A stretch of 64,000 nt of DNA from Leptodontidium sp. MPI-SDFR-AT-0119 (taxonomy: Eukaryota > Ascomycota > Leotiomycetes > Helotiales > Leptodontidiaceae): assembly GCA_020726505.1 (NCBI GenBank), contig JAHLEZ010000006.1, forward strand, positions 682,001 through 746,000. Direction: 5' to 3'. The notes below the pieces were generated by a model. That model was not told where the DNA came from. It made no database searches and saw only the letters and a program-made list of their open reading frames with translations. Position 1 is the first letter of the stretch, and every line of letters begins with the position of its first letter. A program made the position numbers and the translations under genes. This document shows positions 11,129-22,691 of the stretch, piece by piece.

Positions 11129-13410
11129 ATGGCGCTCAAAATATTAGAAAGATTTCGTTCGACGGGATGGAGAGGTGGTCTTGCCGTCGCTACATTGGCA
11201 ACTACCATCACGCTTGTTTTGAACAGTATCTTTGCCATCATCGTATCATCTTATCCAGGAGATAGGACTTCGAAAATACTGCTAGAAGGCACTTGTGCCA
11301 GTACGGATAGATTCAATGCTGTCATTCATATCGCAATCAACATTCTCGGAATGGTTATCCTTGCCAGCAGCAGTTACTGTATGCAGATCTTGACCGCACC
11401 CACCAGAACCGATATCGACAAAGCACATTCCCAATCCATACGGCTCGATATCGGAGTATCCAGTATGCGGAATCTCAGACATCTCCCTTGGATGCGAACA
11501 TTCCTTTGGTGCTGCATAGTCCTCACGTCGATCCCGATCCATCTTTTGTAAGCCCAAATTGTGAAATCTGAATGCATGGTATCAATGCCGAGCTGATGTC
11601 GTATACAGCTATAACTCGATCGCGTTCTCCGGTGTTCGGATCAGCCAGTATGCTATACTCTTAGCGACATCTTCTTTCCTGGATGAAAACGCCTTGAAGT
11701 CTATCGACTGGGCCAGCTTCAACACTTCCGGGCCGAAATTTACCACCCCAGTGAACCCTACTCGAAAAATAATGTCCGAGATGCACCAGCAACTGTATTC
11801 CGGAAATTACACTAAACTGGACGTATTGGATTGCGTCGATGCATATTCTCCGCAGCTTCAGACCGGCCACGGGAATTTGATTCTCGTCAGCGATGTCGCT
11901 AGCAAACCACCGGTAAAAGCATTCAGTACAGTGATTTGATATCGTCTGTGTATGAAACAGAATGGGGTCATAACTTCGATACATCTGGATGGTTCTGTGG
12001 CGGTGAAAATACGACCGGACGAGAGACTGGCAGATTTTGGTCTGCTGCCGATCAATGCAACTCGGACAAGCATGCCTATTACGGAAACAAGGCTCACGAC
12101 TGGCGCCCCTTCGGGACAAAAGTCGACTATTGTTTGGCTCAGAATGTGGTTCCACAGTGCAAAGTATTCGCTAGCTTGTCTTCGACTTTCCTCGTGTTGA
12201 TGATGGGTCTGTTGAAACTCGTGATCATGCTTGTTGCTTTCTTTCACATCGACTCGGCTCCACTCCTAACGCTGGGAGACGCCATCGCAAGCTTCCTGGA
12301 AAGTTCTGATCAGTACACACCCAACATTTGCCTTTGCTCAGCTGAAAACTTTCGACTCTGGGCGTACAAAAATACGGAGTGGACCCCACAGTTGAGACCT
12401 TGGGTGAAGAAGACAAGACGGTGGTATTCGGTGATCCGAGTAAGACGGTGGATATTGTGCTGGTCGCTGTAAGTACCTCTACGAGTAAAACCTAGTCGAT
12501 GCTGAATAAAACAACTAGCCTCCTACTCACAGTTCCATACACCCTTTTCATCGGTTCCTATTCTCCAAGCGGCCTCGGAGCATGGAGGAAGGGGCTTGGG
12601 ACCCTCGATTTCCAGACCATCATTCGGCACAGCTTCTTACAGAGCAAGGGCTCCATCGAAATCGTTGTCATGATCCTGATTGCAAATCTTCCCCAAGCTG
12701 TACTCTCACTGGCATATTTCGCCTATAACAACATCTTCACATGTATGCTTCAAGATGTTGAATGGCACGGCTTTTCGACGACTCGGAAGCCACTTCGTGT
12801 TTCCGGATCCCGTCGTGGTTCACAGCAAAGCATTTACTTCCTCCACCTACCATATCGATTCGCCATCCCCTTGGCTATCCTTTCGGGGATATTGCACTGG
12901 TTGTCTTCTCAGTCGCTCTTTCTGGTATACATCCAGTACTCTTTATTTCCAATGTGCGAGACCACGTTCACGGATTGCAGGAATTTGGCGGATGCAGAAG
13001 CCTTGGAACCCCACCATTACGCGGCAAGCCAGTTCCAGAAAGTCGGACTCGGTCCATCGAATAGCGAGATTGTCTCCTGCGGATTCTCGGTGCTAGGAGC
13101 ACTGGGAGTCATGTTATTGGCTTTATTTTTACTGCTTGGGGCGGGGGTGGCTGGACGGAGACAACTAGGTGACAAAGGTCAACCTGTGGTTGGAAGTTAT
13201 AGCGCGGCTATTGCAGCTGCTTGCCATTCCGTTGGGCCGTCAGAGAAGGGTGATGCTTCTGAGAAACCGCTGAAATGGGGTGTTACTTTTGCGGATGCGG
13301 ATGCAGAAATCGGTCATTGTGGACTGTCTAGTGGTGAGGTTGGGGAGATCGATCTCGCGTATTTGTATTCTGGCATTGTGAAAAGAAGCGGGCAAGGGAA
13401 AGTTACCTGA
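11129..13410 (+). CDS. DUF6536-family multi-pass membrane protein (one apparent frameshift)
   Basis: Exons 11129-11547, 11609-12468 and 12519-13410. The N-terminal block is diagnostic of this fungus-specific family: STGWRGGLAVATLATTITLV, LLEGTCASTDRFNAVIHIAI, SSSYCMQILTAPTRTDID, LDIGVSSMRNLRHLPWMR and SIPIHLFYNSIAF across the first intron. Further hydrophobic segments in exons 2 and 3 suggest about 6-8 membrane spans. The C-terminal tail is soluble. Near 11925 the reading frame slips by one base between KPPVKAF and YSDLISSVYE, with no intron large enough to explain it, so this copy may be inactive or the sequence may contain an error. The molecular function of the family is unknown. Confidence 0.75.
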
Positions 13411-13529
13411 CCTCAACCGCATCTCCAGTCTCGTCCGCCAGCACATGACAGAGGGATCACTCGCAATTGCAGTGGTCAATGGACCTCCAGTTTTCTGGTA
13501 TGAATTTTATAGGTCTTGGATATACCTCT

Positions 13530-16162
13530 CTATATCTGTAATAATTCCTTGGCCTTGGTACTCATACTCGGCGGTAAATCCTCATTTCTCGTCCCCCACT
13601 TGCTTTCCTCGGGACCAAGCACCAACTCTAATACTCCTCCCTCAGCAAAGAAGCTATGGTCAATCCAATTCCTAGTCCAAGCCTTTCCATCTCTCGTCGC
13701 ACTTTGAATGTAAATATTCTTGTACTCCGAATCAAAGTTGATATTCTTGATCGTTGCCGTCTTTCCGGTTTGACCGTTGACAATGCTGATTTCTTTGAAG
13801 AAAGGAGGCGTGATGAAGTACACGTCTTGGCCAGGGTTTGGGAACACGCCCATCATGGTGAGCGTTACAAATGAGCCCATAGCCCCTGAGTCATCGTTGC
13901 CCGGGATACCATTGATAGTATTGTTGAATTCTTTCGGAATGTAGGTGTGGGCACGTTTCGCACTCAGCCCAGGACGGCCTGAATAATGGTAGAGATATAC
14001 AGTCAGGAATGCTTGCTCGTCACCCATATACAACAGCCCACTCTCATGCAGAAAGTTTAGCCGTTTGGTGAACTCCTCTGGCCCACCTAGGAGAATGACA
14101 AGGGCTGCCATGTCTTGTGGAACGAAGAAGGTGTAGAGCCAGCAGGCACCCTCATATGTCTCTCCCCCGCCACCATCTAGATAGCAGGAGTCTGGTTTGA
14201 GCAATGGCGAGCATCTAGCTGGATCTTGCTCTTCCCAGGACAGGTCTGCATTCCTGTAAACTTCATCAGCATGGTTACTCAAGGGTAGCACATAGTCTTA
14301 CCGTGGCTGCAAAAATCCTGTGAAACCCGTGTCCACTCCGTTAATCGACGAGTTCTGTTCCGAATTAAACAGATTACGCCAGTTACCAGCCCTGTTGAGG
14401 TACTTGCTACCATCTTCTTTGTGATTAAGTCCCTCGGCCATTGTTGCAATACAGAAGTCATTGTAAGCAAACTCGACTGTGCGAGAAATGCTGCGCGTTC
14501 GTAGGCCAGTGCCTTGGTCGTCTTTGTCGTGAATTGGGATGAAGTTCAGTCGCTTCCAGCTATGGAGACCTCCACGGCCAGCATAGTCCCATCGCTCAAG
14601 TTCGTCCTCCGCATCTGAAACTACTGCGCGATATGCCAGATTCCAGTCGATGTCTCCACCGAGCTTTTTCACATATGCGTCTGCCAGAACGACGTCGGCA
14701 TTTGAACCACCCTGTGTCAAGCCCTGGCATAGACTCATTCGACAATCTGGCAGTTTGCCCTCGAATTTCCAGATATCTATCAGTGCACGTACCATCCTCG
14801 ATTGCTCGACCGGATCAACCAGAGTGAGAAAGGGATGCTGAGATCGGAAGGAATCCCAAATGCAATAGAAGCTATCGAAGTAAGGCTCAGTTGAGTTCCA
14901 CAATGGATTCTCGCCAGTGTAATCTTGAGGACTGAGCATCGTTCGATAGAAGCCACTCCAAAAGATAGCTTCCAGATCTTTGTCAATGCCCCCGGGGTTG
15001 ACTTTGATAACATCGAATTTCTTTCGCCACTCATTCTCTGCTGCCTTTCTGACCTTGCTAAAATCGAAGCTTGGGATCTCAGACTCGGCGTTACGGCAAG
15101 CTTGACTGGAGCTGATGAAACTGAGACCAACCCGGACCAGAATGTGATCGTTGGATCTCGGTGGGTTGAACATGGACAGTGTGCCACCCTGTGAGTATCC
15201 AACAAATTCTTTCGTTGTCTCATTAGCAAGAGATCCGATACCTTCCCAAATCGAACTTTCTGGCCTTTCAACGCCACTGAAGTCCGTGCAGAAGAAGAGC
15301 TCATATCTGCCTATTCCAAAGCTAGGCGAAAAAGTACCACTTCCTTGGATCTGGCCAGTCTGAGGATCAATCGACGCCTTTGCATCGCCGCTCCTCGTAT
15401 TAGCTAGATCATTTAGATCGAGAGTGATCACTGGATGAAGCGGTGCACCTGTTGAGGACACATTCTTCGGGAAGGTAAATCGATAGAGTGCAGTGTGTGC
15501 TGTGACAGTGGCTTCTCCTCGAATTCCATCTGCCAGGGTGATATCAAAGTATCCCGGAGACGCATCATAGGCCCCTCGCCCAACGACTCGTTGGTTTTTG
15601 GCAAACTTGCATTTGGAAACATCATCGTCCTCACAATACTGCGGGAATATCGGGAAATTTCCAAGTGATATAGTCTGTCATTTTTTAGCAACTGGTGGCG
15701 TATTTTGGTCTGGATCTGGGATGATGAGACTTACCCCACCTGTTCCAGAATCATGCATATGACTAAATCCCGATATATCACTTCCGTCCGATGCAAACCC
15801 TCCATGAGCCTCACCAATACAGTCCGCAGAAGCTTTTGCCATGCCTGTTTTGGTTAGCTTGTTCGAAGGGGTACCCCTGAATGTATTCTCTTTTTCTCAC
15901 CATAAGGCAACGAAGCTCCTGGAAACGCGTGGCCTGTGAATATGTTAGTTACGACTTTCACTCCAAGCAAGTTCAGCAACCCACCCCCGTTGATGGTCCC
16001 GATGAACATGTTGACATGATTCAGGACATCCGCTGCCCCGCCCCCACGCCATACCACAGGTTTCGAGGCTGATGACCAGGGGGTCTCATAGAGGAAATAA
16101 AGACATATCACAGCCACAGCACATGTTGCGCGCGCAACATGACTGGTTTTGACTCGCGGCAT
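13530..16162 (-). CDS. Glycoside hydrolase family 92 alpha-1,2-mannosidase
   Basis: Five exons (16162-15985, 15933-15901, 15844-15735, 15674-14302, 14253-13530) encode about 805 residues. An N-terminal hydrophobic segment (residues 13-25) acts as signal or anchor. GH92 landmarks appear in order: FIGTINGGHAFPGASLPYGM formed across two splice sites, GFSHMHDSGTGG, LGNFPIFPQ, the WNSTEPYFDSFYCIWDSFRS core, and IPGNDDSGAMGSF carrying the conserved acidic pair. The family is made of calcium-dependent inverting exo-mannosidases that trim mannans or N-glycans, normally secreted. A very short second exon (33 nt) is unusual but keeps a highly conserved motif intact. The gene converges with the DUF6536 gene 119 bases away. 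Well preserved in contrast to its neighbours. Confidence 0.93.
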
Positions 16163-17483
16163 GTCTGGAATGCAGATAGTGAGGCCGGCAAAGCTTCACC
16201 GGACTGGAATGAGGCTCTTGAGATGTGGCTTAATTCGGGTGAAACTTGGCCCCACGTGATCAGCACCAGCCTTCTTGGCACTTGGCACCAAAAGGCGATG
16301 TTTGGCGTAATTCGAACGGAAGCGGCCCTTGATGCGGTAAATAAAAGTCACAAGAGATATAAAATTGAACTATCGACGATGCGTGCTATTTGCACAAGAC
16401 CTAGGCAAGTTCTTCGGAATCGAATTCGGTTTCACCAGTGGTTCGGTGAATGGCAGAGACTGAGCATACCCATCATATCACATACTCTTTTTTTATATTC
16501 ATTAGCATTACACAAAATGAAGGAGTCAGCAATGCCTATTTCATTGCACGAGACATTCTTGAAAGGAATCCAGTTCTCTTTGTCCTGTCTCCGGTTAGGT
16601 TGGGAAATCCAATCCGTAATCGCTAAAATATGTGGGTCTCTTTCAGGGGTAAATAAACAACAAAACCGGGATGTGTCAAGGAGTGTTAAAACAAACACAT
16701 CTGCTTATACTCGATCCATTAAATCTTGCATAAATTGTCAGCATCAACTCAAAGCTTCCACAAGCTCTATCGTCAACTATTGGTGATATTACATGTGCCA
16801 AAACACCAGTAAAACAATACTCGGCTAATATCCCCAGTCTTATTCTACCTGCTCATACTCAGGCAGTTGGTTACCCCAAGGACCTACTATAAACTAAAGA
16901 CGACGATTCCTTGCATACCTGGTGCCTTTCATTTCCCTATTTCGGACGGCTCTACTCACGTTTTCGAAGCAGTTGATACCACCACCAGTCTGAGCTCATC
17001 GGACGACGCCGAGTCCATCGACAGTGCCAGCACATTGCCGGGGTTCTCCCACGAATTGGAGCTTCGGCGGGTCTACAGCAGCCAAACGAGATGGCAGAGC
17101 ATAAGAGCTACATGGTTGAATATCACATTCAATGCAAGAAAGTATGATGTACTATGGCAGAATATGTTTGACCACTGATGAACAGGTCCTACCTGGCCTG
17201 CGTTGTAATGAGTGACGGGTTCAGGTATCTCGGGGTCGAACTGATTTCAAATGTATCGAGAGTTTGGTAGTTCATTTCCTAAGACAAGATGAAGTCAATA
17301 TCACTTCGATTGTTGTTGAATAAAGCTCTCATTCTATCATCCTCCACCAATAGATACCCTGCGCCATTATCCCTGGAGCCAGACCGCTCCATATCATTCA
17401 CAATATAATTGACGAACCAAGCCAGCTGTCTCAGTTTACAAGAAATGCATTTAAGAAATGGAAGGAAATCAAGCGCGATTACT
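16163..17483. other. Intergenic 1.3 kb upstream of the GH92 gene
   Basis: Contains the mannosidase promoter on its left side. An open frame at 16867-17178 (+) has some Ser/Asp-rich coding character (SSSDDAESIDSA) but lacks an ATG and any partner exon; it might be a remnant. Otherwise nothing recognisable. Confidence 0.4.
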
Positions 17484-18165
17484 CTAGACGCTTCTCGCGG
17501 CATTCCTCGCCTTCTCATTCTCCCCTTTGAAGAATTCTTGGAACCCCAAAGCTTGCTCAGCCGCTTCTGTCAGATCTTCTATCGTCATGAATTTCGTTCC
17601 GTTCCTACTATGTGCAAACGATTGGGCAATGTTGAATGTGTTGCGGACTAAATGATCCGTGTCATCAGAAGCAACCCAACATTACTTGAAAGATATTGAC
17701 CATCTCCGGTTAAACTATGGTGCAACTTACTCTGGCGTCCATTCAGATCTAGCTTTGCTAAGCCATTGAGCTCCTTCTCAAGAATACTTCGGCGCTCTTC
17801 TGCAAGGCCCAGTCGTTCATCCTTGAGGAAGTTTTCCCACACAGCTCGCCGCTCGCTCACAGTCAACTTATCCATCAGGATCGAGATCTTATTCTAGACA
17901 TAAAAGCCGGGTCAATCGTTCCGATCCTATTCATTGTGAGAAACGCGATACCCTCGAAATAATCTAGCTTCCGTAGAAAAACTATCTGGGTAGCTCGAGA
18001 GTAATGGTGTGACCTGAATGAGGGAGGCTCACCAGATACGATGCCATTTTCGTCGAACGTCTTCGATGGATCGTGCTTCAAGAACCACGTCGGCTTCGTT
18101 TAGAAGCAAAATCGCGCCCCAGTCCTTGCACCATTTAAAAAGCTGCTCCAAACGAACCGCTAGCC
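17484..18165 (-). pseudogene. 5'-truncated AAA+ ATPase (C-terminal half only)
   Basis: Right to left, a Walker B-like LEQLFKWCKDWGAILLLNEA is followed by DVVLEARSIEDVRRK, then after a disrupted stretch IVFLRKLDYFEGIAFLTMNR and IGTIDPAFMSRI (sensor 1 and arginine-finger region), LTVSERRAVWENFLKDERL, KLDLNGRQ, an intron (about 17650-17725), and IRNTFNIAQSFAHSRNGTK to a stop at 17484-17486. This matches the C-terminal half of fungal AAA+ proteins of the type with an N-terminal DUF region. The Walker A half is absent: the opposite-strand gene begins instead. One base is missing in AFMSRI/KISIL near 17885, another break occurs near 18040, and the Walker B Asp is Asn. A truncated pseudogene is the best reading. 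Confidence 0.72.
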
Positions 18166-18209
18166 TTTTTGAATCTGCAATCAAATCCTACCAGCTATAA
18201 TTTTTTTGG

Positions 18210-19493
18210 TTGGTTTTTAGAGAGAATGAATCAGAAGACTTAGGAAAGATGCAGAAGGCTATGCTGTCCAAGTCTAGGAAGGATTACAAGTTCGCCGATC
18301 GACTAGCCGAGATCAACAAGCTTACTACCGAGCTTGCAAGTCTTGCCGATAAGAGCAGACGGGCAATGGAAGCTGAAGCTCCTCAGCTCACGATACTAAG
18401 TGCTGCAGGTAAGCATATATCTCACAACTAGGTAGTGAGGGAAGACGAAGACGAAAAACCTAATACACATCAGCAATTCAGAGATTATACACATTTTCGA
18501 GAGACTCCAGCAGCGCCACATCATCAAGTATAACACTCTTGAAACGAGACTTGGAAGAACTGCACAAAACAACCCAACGTACGTGCCCTCAATATTCCTA
18601 TTCCACATACCCTCTCTCTCTCTCGCCTCTCTGGCTAACGATAAAATAGTCTGGGCTCGCACACAAGCAACATCCACCATCTACGCACTTCTCGACATTC
18701 TCCTCCCCGGCTCAGATTCCTCTATCCAAGACGAGCTCCTCCTCTGGTCCGGCGTGTCATTCAAGCTCTCACCCGCAGACTCCTGGGAGCGTAACGGTAT
18801 ACTCGAAGAATTCTCTACTTGGGATGACTCGCCCAGCGTCCCTTTCTTGCCAATTGGCCCATACGGGTCAAAGGATAGTTGGGTGACGCCTTTCTCACTC
18901 TCGCTGATAAGTCTCCTTCGCTCGCAGAATGCAGCAATTACGTTTGCGCTGTGTGATCGCCCTACGTTGGAGAGACCTTGGAGTCCGACCCGGTTGGTGA
19001 AGCAGCAGCTGGGACGGCTCATGGAGCAGAACCCGATGCTGGTGCTGGCTTTCACCGTGGATGTTTAATGAGAGTGTTTTTGGGAAGGCGAAGAGTGTGA
19101 GACAGGTCTGGGGTATTTTTAGACGGGTGGTTGCGATGGTGGATGAGTTGGTTGTTGTGATTGATCGGATTGATCGCTGTGAAGGGAGGGAGACGGTTGA
19201 TGGTAAATATGGGGATGGGGAGGGGGATACGTCAGAACACAGGGGAGTGGCTGCTGATGGGGATCTGCAGGTTGTGTTGAAGCTCGTTGCTGATCTGATG
19301 ATGGAATCTGAGGGTAGGGTTAGAGTCATAATTACGAGCGCCTGTGTCCCCCACCACAGAGTTTGTTCGGCGAGGTGAATTGTGCACTGTTGTCGTTGAT
19401 ACGCAGACGAAGCTGAGAGTGAAGATTTGGGACGAAGACGACGATGAAGATGACGATACGTCAGGTACAGATCCGGATTCAGATTCAAGCTAG
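18210..19493 (+). pseudogene. Frameshifted fungal gene with a P-loop-like C-terminal domain
   Basis: The first piece (from 18210 or the ATG at 18249) is a coiled coil (FADRLAEINKLTTELASLAD) ending at a donor at 18410. A second coil, EIIHIFERLQQRHIIKYNTL, follows an acceptor near 18480. A long frame to 19068 reads TIYALLDILLPGSDSSIQDE and later LVKQQLGRLMEQNPMLVLAF. The frame slips near 19060 (FNESVFGKAKSVRQVWGIFR, ELVVVIDRIDRCEG, a Walker B-like strand) and again near 19340, ending in an acidic tail and stop at 19491-19493. The order resembles large fungal proteins of unknown function with a degenerate NTPase domain. It appears truncated at its 5' end as well. Function unknown. Confidence 0.55.
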
Positions 19494-20029
19494 TTTCCGT
19501 TGCTTGGGTTGAGGGGGGAGAAGAGTAATATCTGCGGTCAAAGAAAGGGCCGAAGGACAAGCAGCAAACAAATCATGCAAAATATAAGATAAAGTGAGAG
19601 ATGATAAAAACAAAAAGTGTGGACAGCATGTATTTCTCATCCCATCTTATCCCAATCCCAATCCCAATCCCAGTCCCATGCAGGCATAGGTAAAATAAGA
19701 TATATACGCGAAGCAGCCGCTAACACTAACATAACAGACTCCCAAGGATCCTCCTATCCTATATGCCCCTCCCTCCCCTCCCTCAAACCTGGGTAGATAC
19801 AGTAGATCAGACCTCATACTCCCCAACCGCCAAATCCCGCACGCAACACCAATCATAAAATCATATACACATAAGGACTCCCACCCCTCATCCCGTCCTC
19901 CTCCAAACCTCGAATTATCCACGAATACAACACATCAACCCCCATTACGTTACGACATGATATTTTTACTTTTCACTCTTCCTTGCCCCGAATCCCCTCC
20001 TTCCTTGCAACCTCCAGGCGAAACTCCAA
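19494..20029. other. Convergent 3' region with a CCCAAT-type simple repeat
   Basis: About 535 bases between convergent 3' ends. A short tandem tract of TCCCAA units occurs at about 19648-19678. No gene is supported. Confidence 0.45.
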
Positions 20030-22691
20030 TCACCGCTTCTCATTCTCATCCAGCCCCTCGGAGAAATTACTCCTCCGCTTCGTACTCTGGCTCTCACTCG
20101 GACTCGCCGGACTCCTCCCCACGCCGAGATAATCCCTCGATTCCAGCGCCGTAGGCGGCGTAATGGGACTTACCGCCGACGGTCTCAACCCTCCTCCATC
20201 TTGAGCTGGAGTTTGTACTTGGTTTTGTGTTTGCGGAGAGGAGAGATCAAGACGTTCTATAGGCGTGGCGTGCGCGCCGCCATCTGTACTGACGCTCGTC
20301 TCGCTTATACCGCGTAGATGCCCACGGTCTGTCTCGCTGAGGTTCGAGATGCCGCTTACGATGCGGTGTTGAGCGTCGAGGGAGGGGGAGGAGCCGGCTT
20401 TTGGTGAAGGGAGGGGGGAGATGTTGGGTCTGCCAGCGGCGGCTTCGCTTTGGGACCAGTGTGAGATGCTGCTTGCTTGCGAGGTTTGGGATGTTACGGA
20501 TGGGGAGGAGGCGAGTCCGCCGCCGCTGTTGCGAGAGTGCCCGTTGGATTGGCCGAGAGCGACGAATCCCGTTCCTGTGTCGTGAAGTTCAACTGGTTTG
20601 GATGTGTCTGATGCTGTTAGTAGGGCTTTGGTGGAGTGGGGGGAGAAGGGGAAGACGTACCCATCAGCTCGTGGACTTGAACGCCGCCCATTTCAGGAAC
20701 GTATGGTCGTTCTTCTTCGTACGGACTGCTGACCGTCTCGTCTGTTGTTACAGTCGGAGCTTTGGCATCTGGGGGTGTGGCTCGAAGCCAGCTTGTCACC
20801 CATCTCCTATTATCCATAGTGCCGGCTTCTGATTGCGTTCCTGTGCTGTTACGAAGCAGTTTCCTGCGGCGCCAGAGGAGAATGGCGAGGATTATGAGCG
20901 TGATAAAGAAGAGGCCAAGAACAACACCCAAGACAGGAGCCAGATATGCTGGTGTACCGGAATGCTTTGATACAGGAGACACAGATAACGTTGGGCGATC
21001 AGAACTTGTTGGAGTAGCGGCTTCCTCATACGGATACCAGTTCTTGATCTTCGTGCTGTCATATGAAGAACCAAGCACACCACCAAGGGAAGAGTTTGAG
21101 AACCCGCCAGATGGTGTTGTCTGGGTTGCACCTCCAGTAGCTGCACCTCCAATCGCCGACACCAGTCCGGATGGTACTGTATAGTTACTCCATTTTTTGG
21201 GGTCGTACGATTGAATCCACTCGTTACTTGAGAGGTTGTAAATCTGGACAATCCCGCCTTCGACGCAAGTAAGGTCCGTTCCTGACAGAGAGCTGTAGCC
21301 GCCAACGACGAGCATTTGATCTGGATACGGCTTAGAGCATCTGTGTCCAGCGCGAGCATGCGATGGAGTCCCTGTATTCAATGTCGTCCACTTGAACGAG
21401 GGAATTGATAGCACATAGACAGCATCGCTAAAGGGAGCGGCTGGATGAAGTCCGTCGAAGCCTCCATACCAGTAGATGTTGTGACTTGAGCCGTCTTGAG
21501 CAGATGCTACAACCGTACATCCCTGCGCCAATTGGCCTGGTGCATTGGTCGTTTCCTGCTCATACCAAGTATCATTGGCGATATCATAGATGGATACTGT
21601 GGACATGAAAAGTGGGCTTTGTGCTTCCTGGTCGCTAGTCAGCTATGAGATACAAAAAGCTGGGAGAGGGAAGATTACGCTCTGCGCCGTTGCCGATGCA
21701 TTGTTTGTCTGATTAACGTTGGCGTATGATGGAAAGATGACCCCACCAATCGCAACTAAAATTCCCTGCTCGGAGACTGGAACCCACACAAGTTCTGGAT
21801 TGGCTCGACCCGGTACACTGGTTGGAAGTGTAGAGTTTTTCCACGTCTCTCCCCCTTGCTTGGCCATATCGATTTCAATCAAAGTCGTCGAGAGTTGGTC
21901 GGGGTTGACTGATTGATTCCTTGGACCAGGAAGATAAAAAATGGGTCCAAAACTTGCTGCTCTCAGACCTCCGAAATAGAAACCGAGGTTTTCAGATGGT
22001 ACGCTGACCGCACCTCCGTCGGTAACATATCGAGTGATTCCGTCTGGCAAGGTGTCGAGAATGTAGCCTTTGTTGAAAGCTTTCGGCGGCCCTGAGGGAT
22101 ATACTTGGTACGCCGCAACGGCATTTCCAGCAGGGGCCTTGAATGCATCGGTTGTTCTGAGTTGACCTCCGTATGTATACCATTCGTAGTCATTTGCAAA
22201 CATAGCCCCATCATAGTACTGTGGACCGATGTTGTTCGATGCCCCACCTCCAGCAGCCTTCGACAGCGTAGTGAAGATGCTACTCAGATTCTGTGATGTG
22301 TTGAATGGGGTGCTGAAGTTGAGCATATAGACCAAACCAAGCGGGTTGCCTTGAGACAATCAGCAATCAATGCGCCTCTGACAAGCTTCAGTTCATACCA
22401 TCAGATATGACGCTTCCATAGGATCCATCGGACATTCCTGGCTGCCACCAAAGATATCCGCCATCAATGTATAGCGTGTCGCGAACAACGGCAGCTGTAC
22501 GTTGTCAGTGACTACATCCATGATGTACGGAGGCTTGCTCCTGGAGTAGAGGCGGACGGCATCTTACCTCGAGGAGATTGCCATTGACACATGGTCGTGT
22601 TGACCTGGCCATCTTGCCATCCCGCCGCCTGAGCCACACATAGTGGTACCAAACACCCCGCAACAATTAACGAAAGTTGTGACCTGAGCAT
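20030..22691 (-). CDS. Kelch-repeat single-pass membrane protein
   Basis: Five exons (22691-22568, 22494-22399, 22349-21679, 21627-20661, 20607-20030) give about 811 residues. The N-terminus is a signal peptide (LSLIVAGCLVPLCVAQA). The ectodomain carries kelch/galactose-oxidase-like propeller blades, for example TLYIDGGYLWWQPG, NIYWYGGFDG and MLVVGGYSS, the last within the Arg/His/Cys-containing AGHRCSKPYPDQ region. A Ser/Thr-rich stalk precedes one transmembrane helix at about residues 526-550 (VLGVVLGLFFITLIILAILL) with a basic stop-transfer RRRK. The 250-residue cytosolic tail is Ser/Pro-rich and likely phosphorylated. Such fungal proteins are probably cell-surface sensors or polarity factors. 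Ligand unknown. All phases agree, so the gene looks intact. Confidence 0.88.

Noticed and set aside
16867..17178. Plus-strand open frame with Ser/Asp-rich segment
   Set aside because: Begins with TTG, lacks an ATG and any matching exon. At most a remnant.
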